Assembly: GCF_900113665.1 (NCBI RefSeq)
Contig: NZ_FOQD01000002.1
Location: forward strand, 248,001 to 312,000
Source: Planctomicrobium piriforme
GTDB taxonomy: Bacteria; Planctomycetota; Planctomycetia; Planctomycetales; Planctomycetaceae
Length of the DNA: 64,000 nucleotides
Reading direction: 5' to 3'
Of the stretch, positions 34,250 to 43,583 are shown piece by piece. The first letter of the stretch is position 1. Each line of letters begins with the position of its first letter. Both the position numbers and the translations under genes were made by a program. The notes below the pieces were generated by a model. It did not search any database, was not told where the DNA came from, and saw only the letters and a program-made list of their open reading frames with translations.

Positions 34250-34378
34250 GAAACTGACAGTAGTTCCAAGTCATCAGTTTTCAGTGATCAGTTTGAAAAG
34301 CCTGAATGGGCTACGAGTCGCGTTTTCATAGTTTGAATCGATTTGAACTGAATACTGACGACTGAGAACTTGCTACTA
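34250..34378. repeat. Inverted 'TCAGTTTTCAGTGATCAG' microrepeat
   Basis: The sequence holds CAGTTTTCAGTGATCAGTTT and the opposing CTGAATACTGACGACTGAGA. It matches the element inside the Exb-like cluster at 4915-5031. Together with the REP pair it fills the gap upstream of the PyrK-like gene; I see no gene in the stretch. Confidence 0.6.
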
Positions 34379-34444
34379 CTGACTTACGATTCCGGGAGAG
34401 AGTTGTTGATTCAGCCAGCCACCCAGCATGACCTGTGCGGACTG

Positions 34445-35314
34445 ATGCCGCATGCCTCGCAATACCGCGCCGTCGTCCTCGAGCAGCGCGAGCTGGCGGA
34501 TCACACCTACGCGATTCGGATCGGCAGTCCAGAGCTGGCGCGGCTGATTCAGCCCGGGCAGTTCTTCATGATCCGCCCGGAACGCGGCACCGACCCGTTG
34601 CTGGGCCGGCCGTTTGCGCTCTACGACACGATTCTGAACGACCAGGGAGAACCGATCGCCTTTGAGTTCGCCTATCACGTCATCGGCAAGCTGACAGGGC
34701 TGATGAGTCACTGGGAACCCGGCACGGCGGTCGAGATCTGGGGTCCGCTGGGGAACGGCTTCCCGCTCTTTCGAGGGCAACACCTGCTGTGCGTCGGCGG
34801 GGGCATCGGCTACACCCCCTTTCTGGCTGTCGCCCGCGAAGCACTGCGGCTTCGGCAGTACGGGCAGTCCGCGAAGCGCTATGACGCCCTCTCTTCCAGC
34901 GTCCCTTCCGTTTCACTCTGCTACGGCGTGCAGTCGAAGAAGTTTCGAGCGGACCTGTCTGACTTTGAACCGTTGACCGACCTGTCGATTTCCATCGCCA
35001 CCGACGATGGCAGCGAAGGCCGACCAGGCTTCGTCACGGCGCTCGTCGAAGAAAAACTGGCCGCGACGACGAATCGCCCGGATGCCGTTTACTGCTGCGG
35101 GCCAGAACCGATGATGCATGCGGTGGCGCGGCTCTGCCGCGCTGCGAACGTCGATTGCTGGCTCTCACTGGAGTCGCCGATGGCCTGCGGCTTTGGAGCC
35201 TGCTTCAGTTGCGTGACGAAAGTCCGCGATGCCGAGAGCCCCGAAGGCTGGGACTACCGCCGCACCTGCGTCGAAGGCCCGATCTTCCGCGCGGATCAAC
35301 TGGTGATTGAGTAG
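34445..35314 (+). CDS. pyrK: Dihydroorotate dehydrogenase electron-transfer subunit-like flavoprotein
   Basis: A ~289-residue ferredoxin-NADP-reductase-fold protein. It has an FAD site (LLGRPFALYD), an NAD-binding turn (LCVGGGIGYTPFLAVA), a CGPEPMMHAV motif, and a C-terminal [2Fe-2S] cysteine set (MACGFGACFSC, then a fourth Cys in RRTCVEGP). This is the layout of PyrK, which passes electrons from NADH to the PyrD subunit of class 1B dihydroorotate dehydrogenase. pyrD is not adjacent, so the partner must be elsewhere. I chose ATG 34445. Upstream TTGs at 34403-34406, next to GGGAGAGAG, are possible alternatives. Confidence 0.86.
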   Translation: MPHASQYRAVVLEQRELADHTYAIRIGSPELARLIQPGQFFMIRPERGTDPLLGRPFALYDTILNDQGEPIAFEFAYHVIGKLTGLMSHWEPGTAVEIWGPLGNGFPLFRGQHLLCVGGGIGYTPFLAVAREALRLRQYGQSAKRYDALSSSVPSVSLCYGVQSKKFRADLSDFEPLTDLSISIATDDGSEGRPGFVTALVEEKLAATTNRPDAVYCCGPEPMMHAVARLCRAANVDCWLSLESPMACGFGACFSCVTKVRDAESPEGWDYRRTCVEGPIFRADQLVIE

Positions 35315-35455
35315 AAAATTCGAAGCACGAAATTCGAAATCCGAAACGGGGCATTCAGGCTTAGCCTGAATGGCGAATGGCGATGCATCGTCCATCGGAT
35401 TGCCGGCAAACGAAACCGTTTCGGATTTCGTGCTTCGGATTTCGATATTTGACTC
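35314..35455. repeat. AT-rich inverted microrepeat with inner palindrome
   Basis: The left arm TTCGAAGCACGAAATTCGAA and the right arm TTTCGGATTTCGTGCTTCGG enclose a GC-richer centre containing CATTCAGGCTTAGCCTGAATG. It lies in the convergent gap between pyrK and a porin gene, and could form a transcript hairpin that ends both messages. Confidence 0.75.
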
Positions 35456-35483
35456 GAACGCTTCCAGGCAATTTCCAACCCGC

Positions 35484-37052
35484 CTAAAAGTCATAGGCCA
35501 GTCGCATGCCGTAGCCGTTGAAGGAGCCGCCTGGGCTGCCGGCGCTGGCCGGGGCTTCGCGGTCGGTGAAGACGTAGTTCCCCTGCAGTTTCATGTTGGG
35601 ATTGAGGAACCAGTTCACCCCCAGCGTCACGTCCTGCACGAGCCCGCCGTCCATCAAACCATTTTTCAGGTCGAGACGGCTATAACGCACGCCCAGTTGC
35701 CAGGCGCCGAGTCCCTTGCGGAACGAAAAATTCTCACGGGGAATCACTCGTCCAAACGCGCCGCGCTTGGCTTCATATTCGCGATGCTCGCCTGTCAGGA
35801 AGTACAGCGATTCCACATACCAGCCGTTGACGAACACGGTTCCAAGCGGCGCGAGCGGCGAGGTGACGCCGTTGCCAAATGCATCGGTATTCCAGGTGCC
35901 GATGTACTCGGCCTGAACCAGCAGTGAATTCAACTGCAAGGCGGCTTCGCCCCCCAGCATGCGGGCCTGACTCGCCTGAAAGCCGCCCGTATTGACCATG
36001 ACCGGATTGATCGCCCCTGGACCGTTTCTGAGCGATGCCCGTGAACGGTACTGCACGGTATCGTTATTGGGATCGCGTATACTGCCTGCAACCGCGACGT
36101 GCAACAGCTTCGCTCCCTCGCACTCGCGCCAGGGGAGATATGCCAGACGGCTGGTCCAGGCGTATTCGCCGTCGCCAATTCCGTAACCAAAGACGTTGGT
36201 GGTGTTCTTGAAGAAGCCTGACTGCACCAGCCCGCGGTCGTCGTCAAAATTCTGCCAGGCCATGATGCCGGGAGTAAATCCGTTATTGAACGGACCGGTA
36301 AAGGCGTCCTGGTTGAATGACCGTTCCATGAAGTCGAGGAACCGGCTGCTCGTGGCATGCTCCATGCCGATCGGTTCCTTGAAGTTCCCCATGGTCAGAT
36401 TTCCGATCCACGGAACATCCTTGAAGTTCACCCACAGGTCGGTGGGGGCCGGCACGTTGATGACGTTCGTTTCCGTTGCGGGCTGCACCCCGACGTTGTC
36501 GTTCACTGAATTGACGAAGTCGTATTCCACGGCCCAGTCGATGAAGCCGTACATGGTGCCGTCGACGCGTAAGCGAGCGCGACGAAAGTCCACGGCATCG
36601 GCCGGTCCGTCGCCGCCCGCCCCGATAAACGCTTCGCGGTTATTCTGCAGCCAGACGCCGTCGAACTGTGTTCGACCGCCGACATGCACGCGAAACTTCT
36701 TGTCCTTGGTTTCGATTTCCAGGCCGTGCTTCCACTTGGCCGACATACTGAGGGGATCGTCTTTTCCTTTGCCGTCGGCGCTTTTGCCCGTCGCGTCGCA
36801 CCCTGATTCCGGCAGACAATCGGGAGATGACGGGACCGTGCAGACGCCGGTTCCGGAAACGGTCTGAAATGCCGCCGTTGTCTCGCTGTTCGACAGCAGG
36901 TCCAGCAGCCGCTGATTCTGCTGCTCCAAAGCTTGCACGCGAGCTTCGAGATCTGGATCTTCTGCCCAGGCAGGCTGCGACAAGCAGAAGCTGCCGCTCC
37001 CGAAGAGCAGCAGCGTCAAAACGCAGCGAATTGTTTGACGAAGTAGCGGCAT
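35484..37052 (-). CDS. OprO/OprP-like outer-membrane porin (paralogue 1)
   Basis: A 522-residue outer-membrane protein. The ATG at 37052 gives a signal peptide (TIRCVLTLLLFGSGSFCLSQ, cleaved after AWA), followed by a short coiled coil (LEARVQALEQQNQRLLDLLS) as in trimeric phosphate-selective porins. The barrel begins near residue ~100, with GGRTQFDGVWLQNNREAF and YDFVNSVND, and ends in an aromatic residue (MRLAYDF), the usual BAM recognition signal. It resembles the porin at 38358-40025. The specific substrate cannot be told from sequence; phosphate is the family precedent. Confidence 0.87.
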   Translation of the reverse strand: MPLLRQTIRCVLTLLLFGSGSFCLSQPAWAEDPDLEARVQALEQQNQRLLDLLSNSETTAAFQTVSGTGVCTVPSSPDCLPESGCDATGKSADGKGKDDPLSMSAKWKHGLEIETKDKKFRVHVGGRTQFDGVWLQNNREAFIGAGGDGPADAVDFRRARLRVDGTMYGFIDWAVEYDFVNSVNDNVGVQPATETNVINVPAPTDLWVNFKDVPWIGNLTMGNFKEPIGMEHATSSRFLDFMERSFNQDAFTGPFNNGFTPGIMAWQNFDDDRGLVQSGFFKNTTNVFGYGIGDGEYAWTSRLAYLPWRECEGAKLLHVAVAGSIRDPNNDTVQYRSRASLRNGPGAINPVMVNTGGFQASQARMLGGEAALQLNSLLVQAEYIGTWNTDAFGNGVTSPLAPLGTVFVNGWYVESLYFLTGEHREYEAKRGAFGRVIPRENFSFRKGLGAWQLGVRYSRLDLKNGLMDGGLVQDVTLGVNWFLNPNMKLQGNYVFTDREAPASAGSPGGSFNGYGMRLAYDF

Positions 37053-37210
37053 CGCGTCCCAGCCCAAGAATATTTGGCAATCTGTAGCGGTTGTATCGGC
37101 TGCAACGATTGTTAGGGTTGATCGAAAGTCCCCACCGGACATCGGAAGTTCCCCGGTCGACCTCGCCGCAAAATAAACCATCCCGACTCCATTGCTCACG
37201 GAATCTGAAC

Positions 37211-38233
37211 ATGGCGCATGATGTCTCCATTCCCGATCCCTCGCCCGTCCTCGATCTGCTGAGCGCGTTTCGACGCTCCAAGGCAATGTTCGCCGGCGTG
37301 AAGTTGGGAGTGTTCGACTCCCTGTCCCGGTCCCCGAAACGGCAACTCGAACTGGCGGCGGAACTACAGGTGGAAGAGACCGCTTTGGGGCGACTGCTGG
37401 ATGCGCTCGTCGGGCTGCAGTTGCTCACGCGGGATGAAGACCTGTATGCCAGCACGCCTGCGGCCGATGCGTATCTCACCAGCGGCAGTCCGCGGCGGAT
37501 GACCGGCTACATCAATTACTCGAACGACGTCGGCTGGCGGCTGTGGGAGCATCTGGAAGACGCTGTCCGCGAGGGAACGCACCGCTGGCAGCAGACCTAC
37601 GGCTGGGACGGCCCGATCTTTTCCCACTTCTTCAAGGATGACGCGGCCAAGCGCGAATTCCTGATGGGGATGCACGGGTTCGGCCTGATCAGCTCGCCGC
37701 ACGTGGTGACCGCTTTCGACCTGAGCCGGTTTCGACATCTGGTCGATGTCGGCGGAGCGACGGGCCATCTTGTGATCGCCGCCTGCGAGCGCTATCCCGA
37801 GTTACAAGGCACCGTGTTCGATCTGCCAACAGTGATTCCACTGGCAAATGAAATCGTGGCGGCCTCAACAGTGGCCGATCGAATTCAGACTGTGCCGGGC
37901 GACTTCTTCGCCGATCCCCTGCCGAGCGGCGACCTGTACTTTCTGGGCCGCATTCTGCACGACTGGAACGAAGAACAAAGCCTGCGGCTGCTGAGAACGA
38001 TCTACGCAGCTCTGCCGACAGGCGGAGCGCTGCTCGTCGGTGAAAAGCTGATCGACGAAGACCGTCGCGGGCCAGACTGGGCACAGATGCAGGACCTCAA
38101 CATGCTGGTCTGCACGGAAGGCCGCGAACGCACGCTCAGCGAGTACGAAGGACTGTTGAAACTCGCCGGCTTCACCGATGTCTCCGGCTGCGCCACCGGC
38201 TCGCCCCTGGACGCCATCCTCGCCATCAAGTGA
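37211..38233 (+). CDS. O-methyltransferase (ASMT/hydroxyindole-type)
   Basis: A 340-residue SAM-dependent methyltransferase of the plant/fungal O-methyltransferase family 2 build. The N-terminal winged-helix dimerisation domain (~15-90) is followed by the Rossmann core with DVGGATGHLVIAACERYP (SAM-binding) and FDLPTVIPLA. The catalytic-base region is LGRILHDWNEEQSLRLL with a conserved His. The ATG at 37211 places the dimerisation domain near the N-terminus. It is divergent from porin 1 and convergent with porin 2. The substrate is unknown; small phenolics are the family precedent. Confidence 0.88.
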   Translation: MAHDVSIPDPSPVLDLLSAFRRSKAMFAGVKLGVFDSLSRSPKRQLELAAELQVEETALGRLLDALVGLQLLTRDEDLYASTPAADAYLTSGSPRRMTGYINYSNDVGWRLWEHLEDAVREGTHRWQQTYGWDGPIFSHFFKDDAAKREFLMGMHGFGLISSPHVVTAFDLSRFRHLVDVGGATGHLVIAACERYPELQGTVFDLPTVIPLANEIVAASTVADRIQTVPGDFFADPLPSGDLYFLGRILHDWNEEQSLRLLRTIYAALPTGGALLVGEKLIDEDRRGPDWAQMQDLNMLVCTEGRERTLSEYEGLLKLAGFTDVSGCATGSPLDAILAIK

Positions 38234-38292
38234 GCAAGGATCGCACAAATCTGATCGCTGCCCGCTGAAAGCTGACTGCTCTGAAACGACGC

Positions 38293-38323
38293 CGCCCATG
38301 CCGCTGGTGAAGCGGCATGGGCG
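38293..38323. terminator. Hairpin between convergent genes
   Basis: CGCCCATGCCGCT, loop GGTGA, AGCGGCATGGGCG: a perfect 13-bp stem between the ends of the methyltransferase and porin 2 genes. No long T-run follows on either side, so it is a probable but non-canonical bidirectional terminator. A short CTGAAAGCTGAC repeat precedes it. Confidence 0.6.
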
Positions 38324-38357
38324 CGGAGACGTCGGCGTAGTCTCTATTCACAATCGA

Positions 38358-40025
38358 TCAAAAGTCGACCTGCATACGAGTCATGAAGATGTTCGTATTG
38401 GCCCGGTTGGTGTTGAGGATATACGGAGGCGTTCCGATGGGCGCGGTCCCCGGATCAGAGACGGAGTGGACGTAGTTGAACACCAGCTTGGTGTACGGGG
38501 TTGTGTACCAGTTCAAGCCGAGCGTGTAATCGGTGATGTTTCCCCCCCGAACATTGGTGGCGTTATTGGCATTGAGGTCGAGGTAGGAGAATCTGGCGGC
38601 CACTTCCCACGCCCCCCAGCCAGGCGAGCAGCAATTTCCATTGCAGAAGGCCATGCTGTGCTTGGGAATGATACGGTCGATCGCCCCGGCCTTGCGGTCA
38701 TAAGGACGGTAATCGTCCGTGAGGAAGTATCCGAGCTGGGCATAAGTGCCCGGCAATATCGCGGTCCCCTGATTCGTCTGCGAGAAGACTGCGTCCGCGG
38801 CATGATCGCGAGTACTCACGAAGTTGACCATTGTTTCCGACTGCAGCGACCAGCGATGGTTCACCCAGAGGAATTCGGTCCCGATCACATTGAAGCAATC
38901 GATATAGATGTTGCCGGTGGAGACAAAGAACGGCGTACCGTTTTGAGAACCCGAAACACCCTGTCCGCTGGTGCCAGTCGAGGCCGGATTGGTGCCGATA
39001 AATGCTTCAGGCAGCGTGCGGAGGTTGGTCACATGGTTGTTCGGAGTGCTGAAGTAGTGCCCCAGTCCGAGATGCACGTATTCGTGGCCGTCGCATTCCC
39101 ACATCGGCAGGTAAGTGATGCGCTCCGCTGAGGCGTAGCCGCCGCTCAGGCTCATTGAACCGGCGTACTGATCCTGCCCGGCGGCGAAGACCGAGGCCGC
39201 ATAGGTCATGTTAAGATCGTCGGTCCAGTCATAAAAGCCGACGCCAAGGTGGCGAAACGGAGTGAACGCCTGGAACAGAACCGAACGCTCCATGAAGGTC
39301 GTGTAACGGAAGGAGCTGACCACTTCGAGACTGAAGGGCTGTTTCCATTGGCCGACACGCACGTTGCCGAAGATGGGGACATCGGTCTGCTCGACGTACA
39401 AATCCTGAATCGTCGGCCGTCCGAAGAACCCGAAGTCGACCTGCATGGCGTAGTTCGTGTGTTCGGTGATTTGCCCTTTCGCTCCCAGTCGGAATCGGCG
39501 GATATCCGCCCCGCTGCTGATGGGCCCGTAGTCGCTGCGGCTCCCCTGATCCTGATCGAACCAGCCGGCATCCGCCTGGAACACGCCGTAGAGCACGGCT
39601 GTCGGATACTTCTTGGTATTCGCCTTGGCAACGAAGTCTTTGAATGACTTCTCCAGGGAAATGATCTTCTGCTCCTGGGCGTAGTCGAACTGATGGTCGG
39701 CGGCGCTCTGGGTCTGCATCATCCCGGACACGACTTCCCGCACCTGGTCTTCAGAGACCACCGGCGGCATTTCGTTTTCCTGAAACACGAGATCGGTTTC
39801 GTGTTCGACGGCTTCGCTGAGCGCGTCAGATTCCATGACGTCCAGCCGCTCGCGCAGTTGATTGTTGTCCTGCTCGAGCTGATCGAGCCGTTCCTGAAGC
39901 TGCTCCAGAGAGAGCGGCTCGGCGGCATGAATGGCAGGCGAGACGCCTGTTGTCGCCAGCAGCAAACCGAGAAAGGCCCAGCGTCGGAATCGGACGCTCG
40001 TTCGATTGAATTTGACGCCCGACAT
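38358..40025 (-). CDS. OprO/OprP-like outer-membrane porin (paralogue 2)
   Basis: A 555-residue outer-membrane protein, chosen to start at ATG 40025, giving a signal peptide (RRWAFLGLLLATTGVSPAIH). A coiled coil follows (LEQLQERLDQLEQDNNQLRE), then a barrel with phosphate-porin features (FQADAGWFDQDQGSRSDYG; FSLEVVSSFRYTTFMERS). It ends in FMTRMQVDF. It shares layout and recurring phrases with the porin 1.3 kb away, so the two are probably paralogues specialised for different solutes or conditions. Confidence 0.87.
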   Translation of the reverse strand: MSGVKFNRTSVRFRRWAFLGLLLATTGVSPAIHAAEPLSLEQLQERLDQLEQDNNQLRERLDVMESDALSEAVEHETDLVFQENEMPPVVSEDQVREVVSGMMQTQSAADHQFDYAQEQKIISLEKSFKDFVAKANTKKYPTAVLYGVFQADAGWFDQDQGSRSDYGPISSGADIRRFRLGAKGQITEHTNYAMQVDFGFFGRPTIQDLYVEQTDVPIFGNVRVGQWKQPFSLEVVSSFRYTTFMERSVLFQAFTPFRHLGVGFYDWTDDLNMTYAASVFAAGQDQYAGSMSLSGGYASAERITYLPMWECDGHEYVHLGLGHYFSTPNNHVTNLRTLPEAFIGTNPASTGTSGQGVSGSQNGTPFFVSTGNIYIDCFNVIGTEFLWVNHRWSLQSETMVNFVSTRDHAADAVFSQTNQGTAILPGTYAQLGYFLTDDYRPYDRKAGAIDRIIPKHSMAFCNGNCCSPGWGAWEVAARFSYLDLNANNATNVRGGNITDYTLGLNWYTTPYTKLVFNYVHSVSDPGTAPIGTPPYILNTNRANTNIFMTRMQVDF

Positions 40026-40473
40026 CGGCGCCCTCCCTGGCAATTGTGATTCTTTGAAATGCGAGTCGGCATTGGCCTGCACGCATTCATGGATCGTCCG
40101 TCATCTGAAGCAAGAATCATCAACTACACTGGATGTCGATTGAAGTAATGGAGATCAGGCGAACTCCCCATTACATCTGAACCCTTTGACCAGAAGCGAC
40201 GAAATCCCTCGGGATGAACCGGCGAATCCTGCCGCGAAGCAGGGACTTCCCATGGCTCTTCAGTGCGAAAACATGCGGCAACAATTGCCGTTTTTGATTT
40301 GAGAAGGTGACCGTTTTGCCTTCATCTTGCGCTCTCAACTGACAGTCATCTTTAACGACCGCGCGATGAGCGTCCGCCCATGGCCGTCCTGAACAATGGA
40401 CTCGGCATTGCATGCTTATTGCACTGCGATTCGAACCAAGACATCCCCTTTACGACAGTCACCTGGAGACCAG
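40026..40473. other. Divergent intergenic region, porin 2 / PP2C
   Basis: About 450 bases with no convincing gene or repeat. Both the porin and the phosphatase must be transcribed from here. Short reading frames in it are not conserved-looking and lack ribosome sites. Confidence 0.4.
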
Positions 40474-41421
40474 ATGCACGCCCAACTCGACTGCCATGGC
40501 CTGACGGATGTTGGACTCAAGCGCAAAGAAAATCAGGATCAGTTTCTGATCGCGGCGCTCAGTAAATCACTGCGCGTCCATCAAAGCAGCCTGACGATCA
40601 GCGATGAAGACCTGCTGCACAGCGGCTCGCGAGGGCATGTGCTGATTGTCGCTGACGGCATGGGCGGTCACGCCGGGGGAAGAAGAGCCAGTCAACTGGC
40701 GGTCGAAACGATGGCCCGGTCACTGCTCGACGGCACGCCCTGGCTGGCAGACCTCGCTGCGGAAGGGAACTCGATTGAGCCCCAGAAGCAGACCCTCATT
40801 CAGGCGCTCGATCATTGTCAGGCGACGATCGAACAAGCCGGGCTTGCCGTCCCGGCCGATGCCGAAATGGGAACCACGTTTACGATGGCCTACCTGCTCT
40901 GGCCGCAGTGCTATCTATTGCATGTCGGGGACAGTCGGGCGTACTTGTGCCGTACAGGCGCCCTCAAACAATTAACGCACGATCAGACGGTTGCCGCCCG
41001 ACTTCGGGAGGCAGGCCAACTCTCTGCGGAGTCGGCGAAACATTCCATCTTCGCTCATTCGTTATGGAGCTATCTTGGAGTCGATGCGTCGTCGCTAAAA
41101 CCGCAGGTGACGAGGGTCGAACTGCAGGTGGGCGATGTCTTGCTGCTCTGCTCGGACGGACTTTCGAACGTCGTTCCCGACGAGGAAATTCTTGACCACC
41201 TGCTCCGCGCCGGAGAATCAAAAGTTGCCTGTGAGGTTTTGATCCAGTCCGCGATCGATCAGGGGGCCCCGGATAATGTGACCGCGATTGTCGCGCGCTT
41301 CTGTGACGCGCCCAACACGCCTGGTGGTGTCACAACCGCACACGCCGCAGTTCCAGACCCGGAAGAGACCCAGGAGTTTCCTGCCCAGAAACAAGCCGTG
41401 GTCGCCCAGCCAGCACCTTAG
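40474..41421 (+). CDS. PP2C-family serine/threonine phosphatase
   Basis: A 315-residue metal-dependent protein phosphatase. All PP2C motifs are visible: VGLKRKENQDQF with the metal-binding Asp, VADGMGGHAGG, GTTFTMAYL, HVGDSRAYL, LTHDQTVAARL, LLCSDGLSN and APDNVTAIVARF. The C-terminal ~30 residues are a free Pro/Ala/Gln tail. ATG 40474 is preceded by CTGGAGAC. It dephosphorylates Ser/Thr on partner proteins and typically counters Hanks-type kinases. No kinase gene is adjacent; the FHA protein at 5785-9228 would be a logical reader of the same signalling. Confidence 0.95.
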   Translation: MHAQLDCHGLTDVGLKRKENQDQFLIAALSKSLRVHQSSLTISDEDLLHSGSRGHVLIVADGMGGHAGGRRASQLAVETMARSLLDGTPWLADLAAEGNSIEPQKQTLIQALDHCQATIEQAGLAVPADAEMGTTFTMAYLLWPQCYLLHVGDSRAYLCRTGALKQLTHDQTVAARLREAGQLSAESAKHSIFAHSLWSYLGVDASSLKPQVTRVELQVGDVLLLCSDGLSNVVPDEEILDHLLRAGESKVACEVLIQSAIDQGAPDNVTAIVARFCDAPNTPGGVTTAHAAVPDPEETQEFPAQKQAVVAQPAP

Positions 41422-41615
41422 TGAGCCTGGGAACGACACACCGCCATCCTGGTCACTGATGTCTTTGAACATGGCGAAGACTTGGTCGCTTAGGCACACA
41501 CTTGTGTCACTGAAGCGAATGGTCTCCAGCCCGCATTACGGCGAGAAGTGCGCGAAAGACAACCGTACTGATCGCGCATCGACCGTGTCGGTGGCCGACA
41601 CGCCAGCTGCGGTCG

Positions 41616-41831
41616 TTAAGCACACACCAGTTCGCGTTCGTCGGCCGTTTCAACCGGCATGTCGAGAACCATTTCGCGATCAAATTGGATCAGCTCAGAA
41701 CGGGTGACAGCGACGTGCGAGGGACACCGAAAACCAAGGCGAACCCGGTTTTTGCCCACTTCCAGCACAACCACTTCGATTTCGTCACCGATGCGAATCG
41801 ACTCAAGCTTCTTCCGTGAAAGTACCAGCAT
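41616..41831 (-). CDS. csrA: Carbon storage regulator CsrA
   Basis: A 71-residue RNA-binding regulator. MLVLSRKKLESIRIGDEIEV is the canonical CsrA N-terminus, and VAVTRSEL is the conserved RNA-contacting end of the beta domain. I chose ATG 41831, preceded by AAGGTG, over an in-frame start 18 bases upstream. CsrA dimers bind GGA motifs in leader RNAs and alter translation or stability. A short hairpin GTGTCGG-TGG-CCGACAC (41585-41601) lies just beyond its stop. No FliW gene is in the window. Confidence 0.95.
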   Translation of the reverse strand: MLVLSRKKLESIRIGDEIEVVVLEVGKNRVRLGFRCPSHVAVTRSELIQFDREMVLDMPVETADERELVCA

Positions 41832-42055
41832 ATCGACACCTTGTTTCAATCCGTTGATCTTCAGGCTTCCAACCCGCTGAGAAGATGTTTAGCAAACCCA
41901 ATGCCAGATGACTTCCAACCAGACCTTTGTCATCTTTTTTCAGGTTTTCCACCTCAAGCGGTCGGCTCTGCATTCCGTGTGTGAACCACTCGCACATCGG
42001 TGAAACAACTGTACTGAAGAACAGGATTCATGTGAACACCTGTTTCCCAATTTTT

Positions 42056-42487
42056 TCAGTTGGTTTCCCGCTGCACCTGAAAACCAGATGGCCCCCCGAG
42101 TTTCGACAACTCCTCAGCCAGTTCGCGCACGCGCTCCGTGGAATACGACGCGGTGGCAGTGAGATTGCCCCACACAGGTTTGGGCCAGCAGTTGTCGCCA
42201 GAATGCCGGCCAATGACATGCAGATGCAGCTGAGGGACCACATTCCCCAGCGCCGCGAAGTTGATCTTGGCCAGACCAAACGTCTGCTTCATCAATTGGG
42301 CACACACCGCTGCCTCGGCCATCACTGAGTTCAACTGCTCTGCCGGAAGGTCAAGCAGGTCTGAAACAGTCGTCTCAGGCACCAGAATCAGCCAGGGAAC
42401 CACGGCATTCCGATGGAGCAGCACATGGCAGTTTGGGAACCGGCCCAAGTGATGGCAATCCGCAAGCAACTGTGGGTGCAACTCCAT
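42056..42487 (-). CDS. HIT-family hydrolase
   Basis: A 143-residue histidine-triad protein. PQLHLHVIGRHSGDNC carries the H-x-H region; the first His of the usual H-x-H-x-H is Gln here, as in some family members. The N-terminal half has the HIT strand pattern (NCHVLLHRNAVVPWLILVPE). These proteins hydrolyse or transfer nucleoside phosphoramidates and dinucleotides in the cytoplasm. ATG 42487 was chosen as the start nearest the conserved region. Confidence 0.85.
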   Translation of the reverse strand: MELHPQLLADCHHLGRFPNCHVLLHRNAVVPWLILVPETTVSDLLDLPAEQLNSVMAEAAVCAQLMKQTFGLAKINFAALGNVVPQLHLHVIGRHSGDNCWPKPVWGNLTATASYSTERVRELAEELSKLGGPSGFQVQRETN

Positions 42488-42731
42488 CCTGATTCTCCTC
42501 GTCCAAACTAGAACACAAAGCCGCACAGCATAATCGAACCCTATCCGCCAACGAACTCGCTGTGCCGGGAGGCTCGCGACCGCTTCGGAGCGCTGCTACG
42601 ATGGTCCCCCTTCGAGAACAAAGAACCGCCGCCAGGGCCGTGATGATCGATCTCCGGTGGGCGAAGTGCCGTCTGCGGTGGCCGCCTGCAGACGCAATGA
42701 CCTGCATTTTTTCGGACAGTAAGGACTTTTC

Positions 42732-43502
42732 ATGCGACGGTATCTGATCGCCGGAAACTGGAAGATGAACACCACCCGTCAAGACGGCGTGGCGCTCGCC
42801 AAGTCGCTCGTCGAGGGCGCGGCAGCGGCGACGAAGAAGGTCGACGTGCTGGTTTGCCCGCCATTTCCGTATCTGATCCCTGTTCTCGACGCCGTCAAAG
42901 ACAGCGGCATCGCCGTCGGTGCGCAGAACGCGTATTTCGAAGCCCCAGGTGCATTCACCGGCGAAGTGGCTCTCGACATGCTGGTCGATCTCGGCTGCAA
43001 GTCGGTGATTCTCGGCCATAGCGAGCGTCGCCACGTCCTCGGCGAAACCGACGCGATTATCAACAAAAAGGTCATTGCCACCCGCAAAAAGGGCCTGCAG
43101 GCGATCCTCTGCGTGGGCGAACTGCTGGAAGAACGCAAGGCCGAGAAGACCGAAGCGGTGCTCGACGAACAAATGGCCGGCGGCCTGAAAGATGTGACCG
43201 CGGAGATGATGGCCGACGTGGTCATTGCCTACGAGCCGGTCTGGGCGATCGGCACCGGACTCACCGCCTCGCCAGAACAAGCGGAATCGGCCCATGCTCA
43301 CCTTCGCAAGTGGCTGGAAACCCGCTACACTCCCGACGTTGCGAAAGCCACCCGGATTCTCTACGGCGGCAGCGTGAAGGCCAACAACGCGGAAACCCTG
43401 CTTTCCCAGGCCAACGTTGACGGAGCTCTGGTCGGGGGCGCCAGCCTGAAAGCGGCAGATTTTCTGCCGATCATCGAAGCTGGCGTGAAGCTTTCTAAAT
43501 AA
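42732..43502 (+). CDS. tpiA: Triosephosphate isomerase
   Basis: A 256-residue TIM-barrel glycolytic enzyme interconverting dihydroxyacetone phosphate and glyceraldehyde-3-phosphate. Its signatures are AGNWKMNTTRQDGVALAKSL (catalytic Lys), LGHSERRHVLGETD (catalytic His), AYEPVWAIGTGLTASPEQAE (catalytic Glu and loop 6) and LYGGSVKANNAETL. Length is typical. secG follows 80 bases downstream on the same strand, a common tpiA-secG order. Confidence 0.98.
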   Translation: MRRYLIAGNWKMNTTRQDGVALAKSLVEGAAAATKKVDVLVCPPFPYLIPVLDAVKDSGIAVGAQNAYFEAPGAFTGEVALDMLVDLGCKSVILGHSERRHVLGETDAIINKKVIATRKKGLQAILCVGELLEERKAEKTEAVLDEQMAGGLKDVTAEMMADVVIAYEPVWAIGTGLTASPEQAESAHAHLRKWLETRYTPDVAKATRILYGGSVKANNAETLLSQANVDGALVGGASLKAADFLPIIEAGVKLSK

Positions 43503-43583
43503 TTGCCGTATCCAATCGAATGACGTCGTAAATCGACCGGAACAGGGACCGTTTCGGCGCAGTTGAGTTGAAAGGGATCGCTC

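Noticed and set aside
37053..37286. Long N-terminal extension of porin 1
   Set aside because: No signal peptide at that start; the ATG at 37052 begins directly at a signal sequence.
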